NCBI GenBank assembly: GCA_028866355.1
Contig: JAGWIH010000016.1
Location: 1 to 17,099 of the forward strand
Reading direction: 5' to 3'
DNA: 17,099 nt
Source: Alphaproteobacteria bacterium
Lineage (GTDB): Bacteria; Pseudomonadota; Alphaproteobacteria; ATCC43930; CGMCC-115725
Shown: positions 7,828 to 13,999 of the stretch, in pieces
Numbering within the stretch: the stretch's first letter is position 1
Layout: each line of letters starts with the position of its first letter
The notes under the pieces: model-generated
The model's input: only the letters and a program-made list of their open reading frames with translations
The model's database searches: none
Told to the model about the DNA's origin: nothing
Position numbers and translations under genes: made by a program

Positions 7828-8763
7828 ATGGACGCAATTATCGGCAAACCCGGCAAAGGGCCGGCACCAGGCGCCGCAGTCGACGCGGCGATCAAGGACG
7901 GTTCGACGGCGACATTCATGGCCGACGTGATCGACGCCTCGGCCGAGGCGGCGATCGTCGTCGATTTCTGGGCGCCATGGTGCGGGCCGTGCAAGCAGCT
8001 CGGTCCGGCGCTCGAAAAGGCCGTCAAGGATTCGAAGGGCGCGGTGCGCCTGGTCAAGATCAACGTCGACGAGAATCCCGAACTGGCGCAGCAGATGCGC
8101 ATCCAGTCGATCCCGGCGGTGTACGCCTTCAAAGACGGCCGTCCGGTCGACGGCTTCGTCGGCGCCCTGCCTGACACGCAGGTTAAGCAATTCGTCCAAC
8201 GCCTGGCCGCGCTCGGCGGCGGCGGTGCCGCGTCGCCGATCGCCGACGCGCTGGCGCTCGCCAAGGAAGCGCATGCCGCCGGCGACACGGCGCGTGCGGT
8301 CAACATTTGGACCCAGGTGCTGCAGCACGAGCCCGAGAACCTCGAAGCGCTGGTTGGGCTTGCGCGCGCGGCGCTGGCGCAGAAGGACGCCGCCCGCGCC
8401 ACGGCGCTGATCGCGCGCGTGCCCGCCGATCAGGCGAATCATGCCGATGTCGCCGCCGTGAAAACGGCGCTCGAACTTGCCGAAGCCGGGCAAAAGGCCG
8501 CTGGCGAAGTTGGCAAGCTCGAAGCTCGGCTCGCCGCCGACCCCAAGGACCATCAGGCGCGGCTCGATCTGGCGGTGGCGCTGTTCGCCGCCGGCGACCG
8601 CGAAAAGGCGATCGATCAGCTGTTCGAGATCATCAAGCGCGACCGGGCCTGGAACGAAGAGGCCGCGCGCCGGCAGCTGCTGAAATTCTTCGAAGCCATC
8701 GGCCTCGCTGATCCGCTCACCGTCGCCGCGCGCCGGCGGCTTTCGACTATCTTGTTCGCATGA
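7828..8763 (+). CDS. cnoX: thioredoxin-TPR fusion, CnoX/YbbN-type co-chaperone
   Basis: This 311-aa cytoplasmic protein starts with a thioredoxin domain (about 28-130) carrying the full WCGPC active site at 51-55 and the cis-proline in SIPAV (Pro96). It continues as an alpha-helical, Ala/Leu-rich tetratricopeptide-like region to the end. That architecture and length match CnoX/YbbN, a holdase that passes clients to GroEL or DnaK. E. coli CnoX has SQHC and lacks redox reductase activity, while the present protein keeps both cysteines and so may also act as an oxidoreductase, as reported for some alphaproteobacterial relatives. GGAAGGGA (7815-7822) precedes the ATG at 7828. Its last codons overlap the next gene as ATGA at 8760-8763, showing translational coupling with the LON-domain gene. 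Confidence 0.9.
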   Translation: MDAIIGKPGKGPAPGAAVDAAIKDGSTATFMADVIDASAEAAIVVDFWAPWCGPCKQLGPALEKAVKDSKGAVRLVKINVDENPELAQQMRIQSIPAVYAFKDGRPVDGFVGALPDTQVKQFVQRLAALGGGGAASPIADALALAKEAHAAGDTARAVNIWTQVLQHEPENLEALVGLARAALAQKDAARATALIARVPADQANHADVAAVKTALELAEAGQKAAGEVGKLEARLAADPKDHQARLDLAVALFAAGDREKAIDQLFEIIKRDRAWNEEAARRQLLKFFEAIGLADPLTVAARRRLSTILFA

Positions 8764-9407
8764 CCGCACCCGCACATCCGCTGCCCGACCGGCTGGTGCT
8801 GTTTCCGCTCACCGGCGCATTGCTGCTGCCGGGCGGCGTGCTGCCGCTCAACATCTTCGAGCCGCGCTATCTGGCGATGACCGACGCGGCGTTGGGCGAA
8901 GGCCGCATGATCGGCATGATCCAGCCGCTCGAAGGCAAGGGCGACGCCGGCGATCCGCCGCTCTACAAGACCGGGTGCGCCGGCCGCATCATCGAATTCC
9001 GCGAGAGCGGCGACGGCCGCTACGTCGTCAGCCTCGAAGGCGTCTCGCGTTTCGACGTCGCCGAGGAATTGCCCAAGACCGAGCTCTTCCGACGTGTGCG
9101 GCCCGATTGGTCGCGCTATGCCGCGGACGCCGACGAGGTCGAGCTGCCGGGTTTCGACGCTGGCCGCCTGGTCGAAAAACTGACGCCGTTCCTGCGCCGC
9201 CATCGCATCAAGGCCGATCTTTCGGCCGCCAATTCGGTGCCGGCCGTGCGGCTGGTCGATGCGGTGGCGATGATGGGTCCGTTCGCGCCGGCCGAGAAAC
9301 AGGCGCTGCTCGAAGCCGAACCGGTGGTGCGCGCCCGCCTTCTGACGGAGCTGGTCGACATGGCGCTGCTGGCATCGGCCGGCGACACCTTGTCGGCGCG
9401 GCATTGA
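8760..9407 (+). CDS. LON N-terminal (substrate-binding/PUA-like) domain protein
   Basis: This 215-aa product matches the stand-alone LON N-terminal domain family (peptidase S16, lon-like). It opens with LVLFPLTGALLLPGGVLPLNIFEPRYLAM, in which PGGVLPLNIFEPRYL is the family hallmark, then GRMIGMIQ, YKTGCAGRI and VSLEGVSRF, which follow the order seen in the Lon substrate-binding domain. There is no AAA+ ATPase or Ser-Lys protease domain, so it is not a protease by itself. Its role in the cell is not established, and handling of unfolded proteins next to a thioredoxin co-chaperone is inference. Its start codon overlaps the cnoX stop (ATGA), and the Trm112-like gene begins 8 nt after its stop. 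Confidence 0.92.
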   Translation: MTAPAHPLPDRLVLFPLTGALLLPGGVLPLNIFEPRYLAMTDAALGEGRMIGMIQPLEGKGDAGDPPLYKTGCAGRIIEFRESGDGRYVVSLEGVSRFDVAEELPKTELFRRVRPDWSRYAADADEVELPGFDAGRLVEKLTPFLRRHRIKADLSAANSVPAVRLVDAVAMMGPFAPAEKQALLEAEPVVRARLLTELVDMALLASAGDTLSARH

Positions 9408-9415
9408 GCGCGCGC

Positions 9416-9628
9416 ATGGCCGACATCGATCCCCAGCTCCTCGAAATCCTGGTCTGCCCGCTGACCAAGGGCCCGCTGGTCTATGACCGCGCGGCGCAGG
9501 AGTTGGTGAGCGCCGAGGCGGGCCTTGCCTATCCGATCCGCGACGGCATTCCGATCATGCTCGCCGACGAGGCGCGGCCGCTGCGCGACGACGAAAAGGC
9601 CCGTCTCAAGTCCAAGCCGCAGCCGTGA
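9416..9628 (+). CDS. Trm112-like (YcaR/UPF0434) small protein
   Basis: This 70-aa protein has the Trm112-like signature: LLEILVCPLTKGPLVYD near the N-terminus and LAYPIRDGIPIML at 38-49. The Trm112 domain in eukaryotes is a zinc-binding activator of methyltransferases, while bacterial YcaR proteins are poorly understood. Here only one cysteine (Cys14) remains. The second of the usual CPxC pair is Thr17, and the later cysteine seen in E. coli YcaR is also absent, so a classical zinc site is unlikely. It is too short to appear separately from the longer open frame around it. ATG 9416 is chosen because it starts the conserved domain 8 nt after the LON-domain gene's stop. Its stop overlaps the GTG start of the next gene (GTGA, 9625-9628). 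Confidence 0.88.
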   Translation: MADIDPQLLEILVCPLTKGPLVYDRAAQELVSAEAGLAYPIRDGIPIMLADEARPLRDDEKARLKSKPQP

Positions 9629-9999
9629 ACGCGTCGCCCTGGCCGGTCGAATTCCGCCTCAAATCGGCGGATAAAGCGCTCGAAGTCGATTTCGACAACG
9701 GCGAGACCTTTCGCCTGCCGGCGGAATATTTGCGCGTCGAAAGCCCGTCGGCCGAGGTTCAGGGCCACAATCCAAGTCAGAAGCAAATCGTCGCCGGCCG
9801 CCGCCATGTCGGCATCCTGGCGGTCGAGCCGGTCGGCAACTACGCCATCCGCATCAAATTCGACGATCTGCACGACACCGGGATTTATTCGTGGACCTAT
9901 CTCTATGAGCTCGGGCGGGAGCAGGAGAAACGCTGGCGCACCTATCTCGCCGAGCTCGACAAGCGCGGCCTGTCGCGCGAGCCGCGCCGGGCCGGCTGA
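9625..9999 (+). CDS. DUF971 (gamma-butyrobetaine hydroxylase-like N-terminal domain) protein
   Basis: This 124-aa protein is a single DUF971 domain. The family hallmarks are LPAEYLRVESPSAEVQGH (31-48) and KFDDLHDTGIYSWTYLYELG (78-97). The same fold forms the N-terminal domain of gamma-butyrobetaine hydroxylase and is fused to some Mrp/HCF101 iron-sulfur carriers. In stand-alone bacterial form its role is not known. It starts with GTG at 9625, overlapping the Trm112-like stop codon, which marks it as the last gene of the cnoX / LON-domain / Trm112-like / DUF971 operon. The gap to cytochrome b561 (10000-10089) carries its own promoter-like signals, so the operon may end here. Confidence 0.9.
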   Translation: MNASPWPVEFRLKSADKALEVDFDNGETFRLPAEYLRVESPSAEVQGHNPSQKQIVAGRRHVGILAVEPVGNYAIRIKFDDLHDTGIYSWTYLYELGREQEKRWRTYLAELDKRGLSREPRRAG

Positions 10000-10006
10000 C
10001 GCCAGC

Positions 10007-10020
10007 CTGACCTGGATCAA
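10007..10020 (+). promoter_or_regulatory. FNR/FixK-type box upstream of cytochrome b561
   Basis: CTGACCTGGATCAA fits the FNR/FixK dyad TTGA-N6-TCAA with one mismatch at the first base. Its centre is about 76 bp before the cytochrome b561 ATG. It lies 37-50 bp upstream of the start points implied by either of two -10-like hexamers, CATAAT (10039-10044) or TATAAC (10051-10056), close to the class II activator position. It also touches the end of the preceding gap-side sequence, not a coding frame. Confidence 0.4.
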
Positions 10021-10038
10021 TGTCGGGCACGCGAAAGC

Positions 10039-10056
10039 CATAATTATCCCTATAAC
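10039..10056 (+). promoter_or_regulatory. AT-rich -10 region candidates for cytochrome b561
   Basis: Two hexamers near the sigma-70 -10 consensus, CATAAT (10039-10044) and TATAAC (10051-10056), lie in an AT-rich island within otherwise GC-rich DNA, 34-46 bp before the cybB-like ATG. No good -35 is seen, which suits an activator-dependent promoter. Confidence 0.4.
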
Positions 10057-10089
10057 AGCGCGTCGTCCCGCCACCGCTGAAGGCCCGGT

Positions 10090-10635
10090 ATGCGTTCAAA
10101 GACCTATTCACCGATCGCCAAATCCCTGCACTGGCTCGTGTTCGCGCTGGTCGCGGTTCAGCTCGTTCTTGGCTGGCTGATGCCGGGGGCGCGCCGCACG
10201 ACGCCGCCCGACGTTCTCAACAACTGGCACATGTCGATCGGCGTCGTCATTCTCGCCCTGATTGCCGTCCGCTTCCTGTGGCGCTTGATCGCGAATTCGC
10301 CGCTGCCCGAGCCCGGACCGCGCTGGCAGATCGTCACCGCCGAGGCGACGCATCTCCTGCTTTACGCGCTGGTGTTCGTGCTGGTGTTCAGCGGCTGGGC
10401 GAACGCCGTCGCGCACAACTGGACGATCACGCTGTTCTGGAGCGTGAAGTTGCCGGCGGTGCTGCCGGCAGGCGCTGGCTGGGTACGCGCCATCGGCGAG
10501 CTCCATTCGGCCATCGTCTGGGTGTTGCTCGGCCTCGTCGGGCTGCATGTCGCCGCCGCGCTCGGCCACCATTTCATTCTCGGCGACAATGTCCTGCGCC
10601 GCATGCTGCCCGGCCGGACGGCCGACCGGTCCTAA
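10090..10635 (+). CDS. cybB: cytochrome b561 (CybB family)
   Basis: This 181-aa inner-membrane di-heme cytochrome has four hydrophobic helices (about 13-32, 46-65, 87-105 and 140-160). Histidines sit at the expected ligand places: H14 (SLHWLVF), H47 (NWHMSIG), H139 (ELHSAIV) and H153 (GLHVAAALGHHF). E. coli CybB is a quinol-to-superoxide oxidoreductase, and members generally move electrons between the quinone pool and partner proteins. The length matches the family (about 175-190 aa). The next gene, on the other strand, is a ubiquinone hydroxylase homologue, and the two stop codons overlap (10632-10635). Control by oxygen is suggested by the FNR-like box upstream. Confidence 0.9.
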   Translation: MRSKTYSPIAKSLHWLVFALVAVQLVLGWLMPGARRTTPPDVLNNWHMSIGVVILALIAVRFLWRLIANSPLPEPGPRWQIVTAEATHLLLYALVFVLVFSGWANAVAHNWTITLFWSVKLPAVLPAGAGWVRAIGELHSAIVWVLLGLVGLHVAAALGHHFILGDNVLRRMLPGRTADRS

Positions 10636-11855
10636 AGCCGCTCGCCGCGCGACAGCCGCGGTAGGTTGCCGCCGGCGCCCATGGCATGGCGCATCAGCGC
10701 CTTTTTCAAGCGCGGCATGCGGTTGACCGCGGCGAGGCCGAGATCGCGCACCAGGCCGACGCTTTTCAAATCGTTCGAGAACAGCCGGGTCAACCCGTCG
10801 GTGACCGCTGCCAGAGTCACCGCGTCGAAGCGCCGCCAGCCTTCGTAACGCGCCAGCAGATCAGCGGCGCCGACATCGAGCCCGAGCCGGCGCGCGTCCA
10901 CCGTCAATTCGGCGAGGCTGGCGACGTCGCGCAGGCTGAGATTGAGGCCCTGGCCGGCGATCGGATGGATGGCGTGCGCGGCTTCGCCGACCAGCGCCAG
11001 CCGCGGCGCGGTGTAACGCTCGGCGTGCAGGAAGGACAACGGATAGGACCACACCGGCCCGGCGAGCGTGACGGCGCCGAGGAAATCGCCAAAGCGGCGT
11101 TGCAGCTCGGCGGCGAAGCGGTCTTTCGGCAGCGCCAGCAATTCCGGCGCGTGGTCGCGGCTTTCCGTCCACACGATCGACGAGCGGTCGCCAGTCATCG
11201 GCAGGATGGCGAACGGTCCGGACGGCCGGAAATGTTCGACGGCGACGCCGCGATGCGGCTTGGCATGCGCGACGCAGGCGACGAGCGCGGTCTGATGGTA
11301 GTCCCAGGTCAGGGATTTTATACCCGCGTCCTGGCGCAGCTTCGAATTCCGGCCGTCGCAAGCGGCGACAAGACCCGCCTTGAGCCGTGAACCGTCGTCG
11401 AACTCGACCAGCGCAGTGGCGCCGGCGTCGCTCACCCGCGCCACGTTTGCCGGCGCGATGTAACGCAGATTCTTGAAGCTGCGCGCGCGTTCGTAGAGCA
11501 CGCGGCGCAGCAGCACGTTCTCGACGATGAAACCCAGCGGCTGGTCGCCGATATCGGCGTGGTCGTAATGCAGGAAAAAGGGCGAGCCGCCGTCGGCCAC
11601 GCGGATTTCGAGAATGGTGCCGGCATGCGGCGCCAATCGGTCCCAGACGCCGAGACCGGCCATCACCTGTTTGGAGCCGTGCGCCAGCGCCGTGGTGCGG
11701 CCGTCGAATTTGGCGTCCAGCATGGCGTCGACCGGGATGCGGTCGATGAGCGCGACCTCGAGCCCGGAAGCGGCCGCGGCGAGTGCCAAGGTGATGCCGG
11801 CCAAGCCGCCGCCGACCACGGCGATTTCGACGCGCATCGCGGGGTTTCGAGCCAT
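10632..11855 (-). CDS. UbiH/UbiF/COQ6-family FAD monooxygenase (ubiquinone biosynthesis hydroxylase)
   Basis: This 407-aa flavin monooxygenase has the three family motifs: VVGGGLAG (13-20), CDGRNSKLR (166-174) and the FAD/ribityl motif VGEAAHAIHPIAGQGLNL (289-306), with HPIAGQGLNLxLRD being the UbiH/COQ6 signature. It hydroxylates the aromatic ring of a ubiquinone precursor using O2 and NAD(P)H. Which ring position cannot be told, since alphaproteobacteria use varied sets (UbiH, UbiF, UbiL, UbiM). The frame is open to 11936, but that upstream start lies inside the ammonium-transporter terminator hairpin. ATG 11855 or 11837 is therefore the likely start, and 11855 gives the family's usual length. 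Its stop TAG overlaps the cytochrome b561 stop by 4 bp, tail to tail. No strong ribosome site is visible. Confidence 0.88.
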   Translation of the reverse strand: MARNPAMRVEIAVVGGGLAGITLALAAAASGLEVALIDRIPVDAMLDAKFDGRTTALAHGSKQVMAGLGVWDRLAPHAGTILEIRVADGGSPFFLHYDHADIGDQPLGFIVENVLLRRVLYERARSFKNLRYIAPANVARVSDAGATALVEFDDGSRLKAGLVAACDGRNSKLRQDAGIKSLTWDYHQTALVACVAHAKPHRGVAVEHFRPSGPFAILPMTGDRSSIVWTESRDHAPELLALPKDRFAAELQRRFGDFLGAVTLAGPVWSYPLSFLHAERYTAPRLALVGEAAHAIHPIAGQGLNLSLRDVASLAELTVDARRLGLDVGAADLLARYEGWRRFDAVTLAAVTDGLTRLFSNDLKSVGLVRDLGLAAVNRMPRLKKALMRHAMGAGGNLPRLSRGERL

Positions 11856-11904
11856 GGCGCGACAATGGCCGGGAAGCCGGACGCTGTCCAGGCGCGGGCC
11901 AGGC

Positions 11905-11942
11905 AAAAAAAGACCGGGGTGGGACGTCTGCCCCACCCCGGT
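11905..11942 (-). terminator. intrinsic terminator of the leftward ammonium transporter gene
   Basis: On the minus strand, 21 bp after the transporter stop codon, there is a perfect 11-bp GC-rich stem: ACCGGGGTGGG at plus 11913-11923 pairs with CCCACCCCGGT at 11932-11942, with an 8-nt loop. It is followed by C and seven T residues (plus-strand A-run 11905-11911). This is a textbook rho-independent terminator for leftward transcription. Confidence 0.93.
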
Positions 11943-11962
11943 GCGTTGGTCGATAAAGGCGG

Positions 11963-13285
11963 CTATTCGCCTTCGGTGCCGATGGCGTAGGCGGTTTCGC
12001 CGTGCACCGCGTCGTCGCCCACCTTCAGCGTCGCCTCGTCCATGCGCAACGGCGTCACGAACGAGATGAGCTTGAGGATGATGAACGTGGCGATGACGTT
12101 ATACGCGATGATGAACGCCGCGCCGTAGATCTGCAGCACGAACTGATGAATGTCGCCGGTATAGAACAATCCACCGATGCTGACACCCGGCGCGTCCTTG
12201 TCGGTGCCGATGTACATCAGCATGTTCGGATTGGCGAGGAGACCGGTCAACAGACCGCCCATGAGACCGGCAACGCCATGCGTCGAGAAGACGCTCAGCG
12301 TGTCGTCGACCTTCATCATCAGCTTGGTCTTCTGCAGCTTGTTCATCGCCAGCCACGGAATGATGCCGGCGCAGACGCCGATGACGATGGCGCCCAAGCC
12401 GTCGACATAACCGGCCGCGGGTGTGATCGCCACCAGACCCGCGATCATGCCGTTGACCGCGCCGATAACCGACGGCTTGCCGTAGGCCATCTTGTCCATC
12501 AGCGTCCAGACCAGCAGACCGACCGCCGTCGCGGTGTTGGTGTTGAGCACCGCGGCGCCGGCGTCGGCGTTGGCGAAGTACGGGTCGCCGCCGTTGAAGC
12601 CGTTCCAGCCGATCCACAGGATGCCGGCGCCGACCAGCGTCACCAGCAGGCTGTTGGGCGGGAAGCTTTCACGGTCCTGGCGCAGACGCGGACCGACCAT
12701 CGCCGCGGCAACGAAGCCGGACGAAGCGGCCGCGAGATGGATGACGTAGCCGCCCGAGAAATCGGCCACGCCCATGCTCGCGAGCCAGCCGCCGCCCCAC
12801 AGGCTGAACGCGCCCACGGTGTAGACGAAGGTCATCCACAGCGGACAGAACAGCACCCAGGCGCGGAAGCTCATCCGGCCCAAGACCGATCCGGCGAGGA
12901 TGATCACCGTGATCGCGGCGAACACGAACTGGAAGTACATCAGGGTCGACATCGGGAACGCCAAGGCCGGCATGCCCGACGCGGCCGCCGGAATCGTCGC
13001 CTGGCCTAAGGTGAAGCCGGCCGAGATCCCGAGCGCCGGTGTTCCGAGAAACGGAAACCATTGCGGTCCGAACGCCATGTTGTAGGCGAACAGGACCCAG
13101 ACGACGAGCACCGAGGCGAAGGCGTACATCGACATGAAGGCGGAATTGATCGCCCATTTCTTTTTGACGACGCCGCCATAAAGCACCACCAGGCCCGGAA
13201 TGCTTTGCAAGCCGACGAAGGTCGCGGCGGCCAATTGCCACGCATTGTCGCCGGTATCCAACCATTTTGGTGACGGAACGAGCAT
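11963..13285 (-). CDS. ammonium transporter (Amt family), copy 1
   Basis: This 440-aa inner-membrane channel has about eleven hydrophobic helices. It has the Amt core residues: Asp175 in VADFSGG, the first pore histidine H183 (YVIHLAAASSGFVAA), the second H336 (FSTHGVAGLMGG), the gate phenylalanine region YFQFVFAAIT (117-126) and WIGWNGFNGG (224-233). It conducts ammonium or ammonia into the cytoplasm. No cleavable signal peptide is seen. ATG 13285 is chosen: GGGGGG (plus 13291-13296) stands 5 nt before it, family homology begins there, and the longer open frame back to 13513 would run through the sigma-54 promoter. It lacks a neighbouring glnK. A strong terminator follows. The sigma-54 promoter predicts induction in nitrogen limitation through NtrC. 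Confidence 0.93.
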   Translation of the reverse strand: MLVPSPKWLDTGDNAWQLAAATFVGLQSIPGLVVLYGGVVKKKWAINSAFMSMYAFASVLVVWVLFAYNMAFGPQWFPFLGTPALGISAGFTLGQATIPAAASGMPALAFPMSTLMYFQFVFAAITVIILAGSVLGRMSFRAWVLFCPLWMTFVYTVGAFSLWGGGWLASMGVADFSGGYVIHLAAASSGFVAAAMVGPRLRQDRESFPPNSLLVTLVGAGILWIGWNGFNGGDPYFANADAGAAVLNTNTATAVGLLVWTLMDKMAYGKPSVIGAVNGMIAGLVAITPAAGYVDGLGAIVIGVCAGIIPWLAMNKLQKTKLMMKVDDTLSVFSTHGVAGLMGGLLTGLLANPNMLMYIGTDKDAPGVSIGGLFYTGDIHQFVLQIYGAAFIIAYNVIATFIILKLISFVTPLRMDEATLKVGDDAVHGETAYAIGTEGE

Positions 13286-13387
13286 TGAAATCCCCCCGTG
13301 TTGCGTTGCGAGGCAGGCACAAAACTCCTCACGCCGCGGCAAGCCGCAGCCGGGATGACCAGACGGATCATCGCCGCCCAAGCAGAG

Positions 13388-13402
13388 GCAACCGGCGTGC
13401 CA
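13388..13402 (-). promoter_or_regulatory. sigma-54 (-24/-12) promoter of the leftward ammonium transporter
   Basis: Read on the minus strand this is TGGCACGCCGGTTGC, an exact match to the sigma-54 consensus TGGCACG-N4-TTGC with the invariant GG and GC in correct spacing. Transcription would start near 13376, giving a leader of roughly 90 nt before the ATG at 13285. RpoN-dependent expression activated by NtrC is the usual control of ammonium transporter genes. Confidence 0.88.
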
Positions 13403-13495
13403 ATGGCGCGGCGCCGCCGATTTTTCGTCGTCGGTCGACGGCGCGGCGGCGATCCAGTCGCACGCACGCGCGGGCTGACCATAAAAACGGCAGCC

Positions 13496-13512
13496 TGCAT
13501 AGCGATCGGGCA
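13496..13512 (-). promoter_or_regulatory. NtrC-like dyad TGC-N11-GCA, site A
   Basis: TGCATAGCGATCGGGCA has the outer TGC and GCA of NtrC sites with exact 11-nt spacing, about 94-110 bp upstream of the -24 element, a normal enhancer distance. The inner half-site bases fit poorly, so this is a weak match supported by context. Confidence 0.35.
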
Positions 13513-13576
13513 ACGCTCCGGCGTCGGCGGCGTGCGCGGTGGATTAAAGTCGAGTCGCCCGGTGTGGCCCGCCGCG

Positions 13577-13593
13577 TGCTTTGCACAGCGGCA
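13577..13593 (-). promoter_or_regulatory. NtrC-like dyad TGC-N11-GCA, site B
   Basis: TGCTTTGCACAGCGGCA is a second TGC-N11-GCA dyad in the same gap, about 175-190 bp upstream of the sigma-54 element. It would be the more distal enhancer half of a pair. It lies just before the rightward exported-protein gene and could affect that too. Confidence 0.3.
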
Positions 13594-13634
13594 GGATTTG
13601 GCTATGGATCGAAGCCATCGAAGGAGGGACGACC

Positions 13635-13964
13635 ATGTTCATCCGCGGACGGATCGCGGTATTGGCCGGTCTGGCGTTCGGCGGTGCCGGATTCGCCTTT
13701 CCAGCCGCGGCGCAGCCGGCGGCGGTGCTGAGCTGCACCAATCCGGCGAGCGGCGCGACCTGGCAGATCCATGTCGATTTCGCGCAGAGCACGGTCGATG
13801 CCAATGCGGCGCGGATCAGCGACGACACCGTCGCTTGGCGCGACGCCAAGGACGGCGGCAACTACACGCTCGACCGCAAGACCGGCAAGCTCACCGTCAC
13901 GGTCGCATCGAGCACCGGCGGCTATTTCATTTATGATCGCTGCACCCCCGCGAAAGCCGAGTGA
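13635..13964 (+). CDS. small exported hypothetical protein
   Basis: This 109-aa product starts with a clear Sec-type signal peptide: basic FIRGR, a hydrophobic core (IAVLAGLAFGGAGFAF), then AAA-Q with likely cleavage after residue 26. The mature part is about 83 aa with two cysteines (34 and 103) that could form a disulfide in the periplasm, a Thr/Asp-rich middle (DAKDGGNYTLDRKTGKLTV in this stretch) and STGGYFIYDRC near the end. I do not know a named family; I recall similar small exported proteins in other alphaproteobacteria. AAGGAGGG (13621-13628 region) stands ideally before ATG 13635, so the longer upstream frame is rejected. The kinase/phosphatase gene follows after 35 bp, so the two may be co-transcribed. 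Confidence 0.82.
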   Translation: MFIRGRIAVLAGLAFGGAGFAFPAAAQPAAVLSCTNPASGATWQIHVDFAQSTVDANAARISDDTVAWRDAKDGGNYTLDRKTGKLTVTVASSTGGYFIYDRCTPAKAE

Positions 13965-13999
13965 CGCCGTGACCGCTGCCGCGCGGCGGAGGCGTGGCG

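Larger units (their letters stand above)
13286..13634. other. 349-bp divergent intergenic region with nitrogen-type regulatory signals
   Basis: This gap separates the leftward ammonium transporter from the rightward small exported protein. It holds no convincing gene. The minus-strand frame here is an unlikely N-terminal extension of the transporter, with scattered Cys, Pro and Arg and no helix pattern. It contains a perfect sigma-54 promoter on the minus strand and two TGC-N11-GCA dyads. A short inverted repeat GCGGC-AA-GCCGC (13336-13347) falls in the predicted transporter leader. No good sigma-70 promoter was found for the rightward gene. Confidence 0.7.

Noticed and set aside
11856..11936. 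27-residue N-terminal extension of the UbiH-like protein
   Set aside because: Its start codon lies within the amt terminator hairpin, and the FAD fold begins only after residue 28 of that frame.
13336..13347. Inverted repeat GCGGC-AA-GCCGC as a riboswitch or attenuator in the amt leader
   Set aside because: The loop is only 2 nt, there is no T-run and no second alternative structure. It is likely chance in GC-rich DNA.
13286..13513. 76-residue N-terminal extension of ammonium transporter copy 1
   Set aside because: It crosses a perfect sigma-54 promoter, lacks family similarity, and a strong ribosome site precedes ATG 13285.
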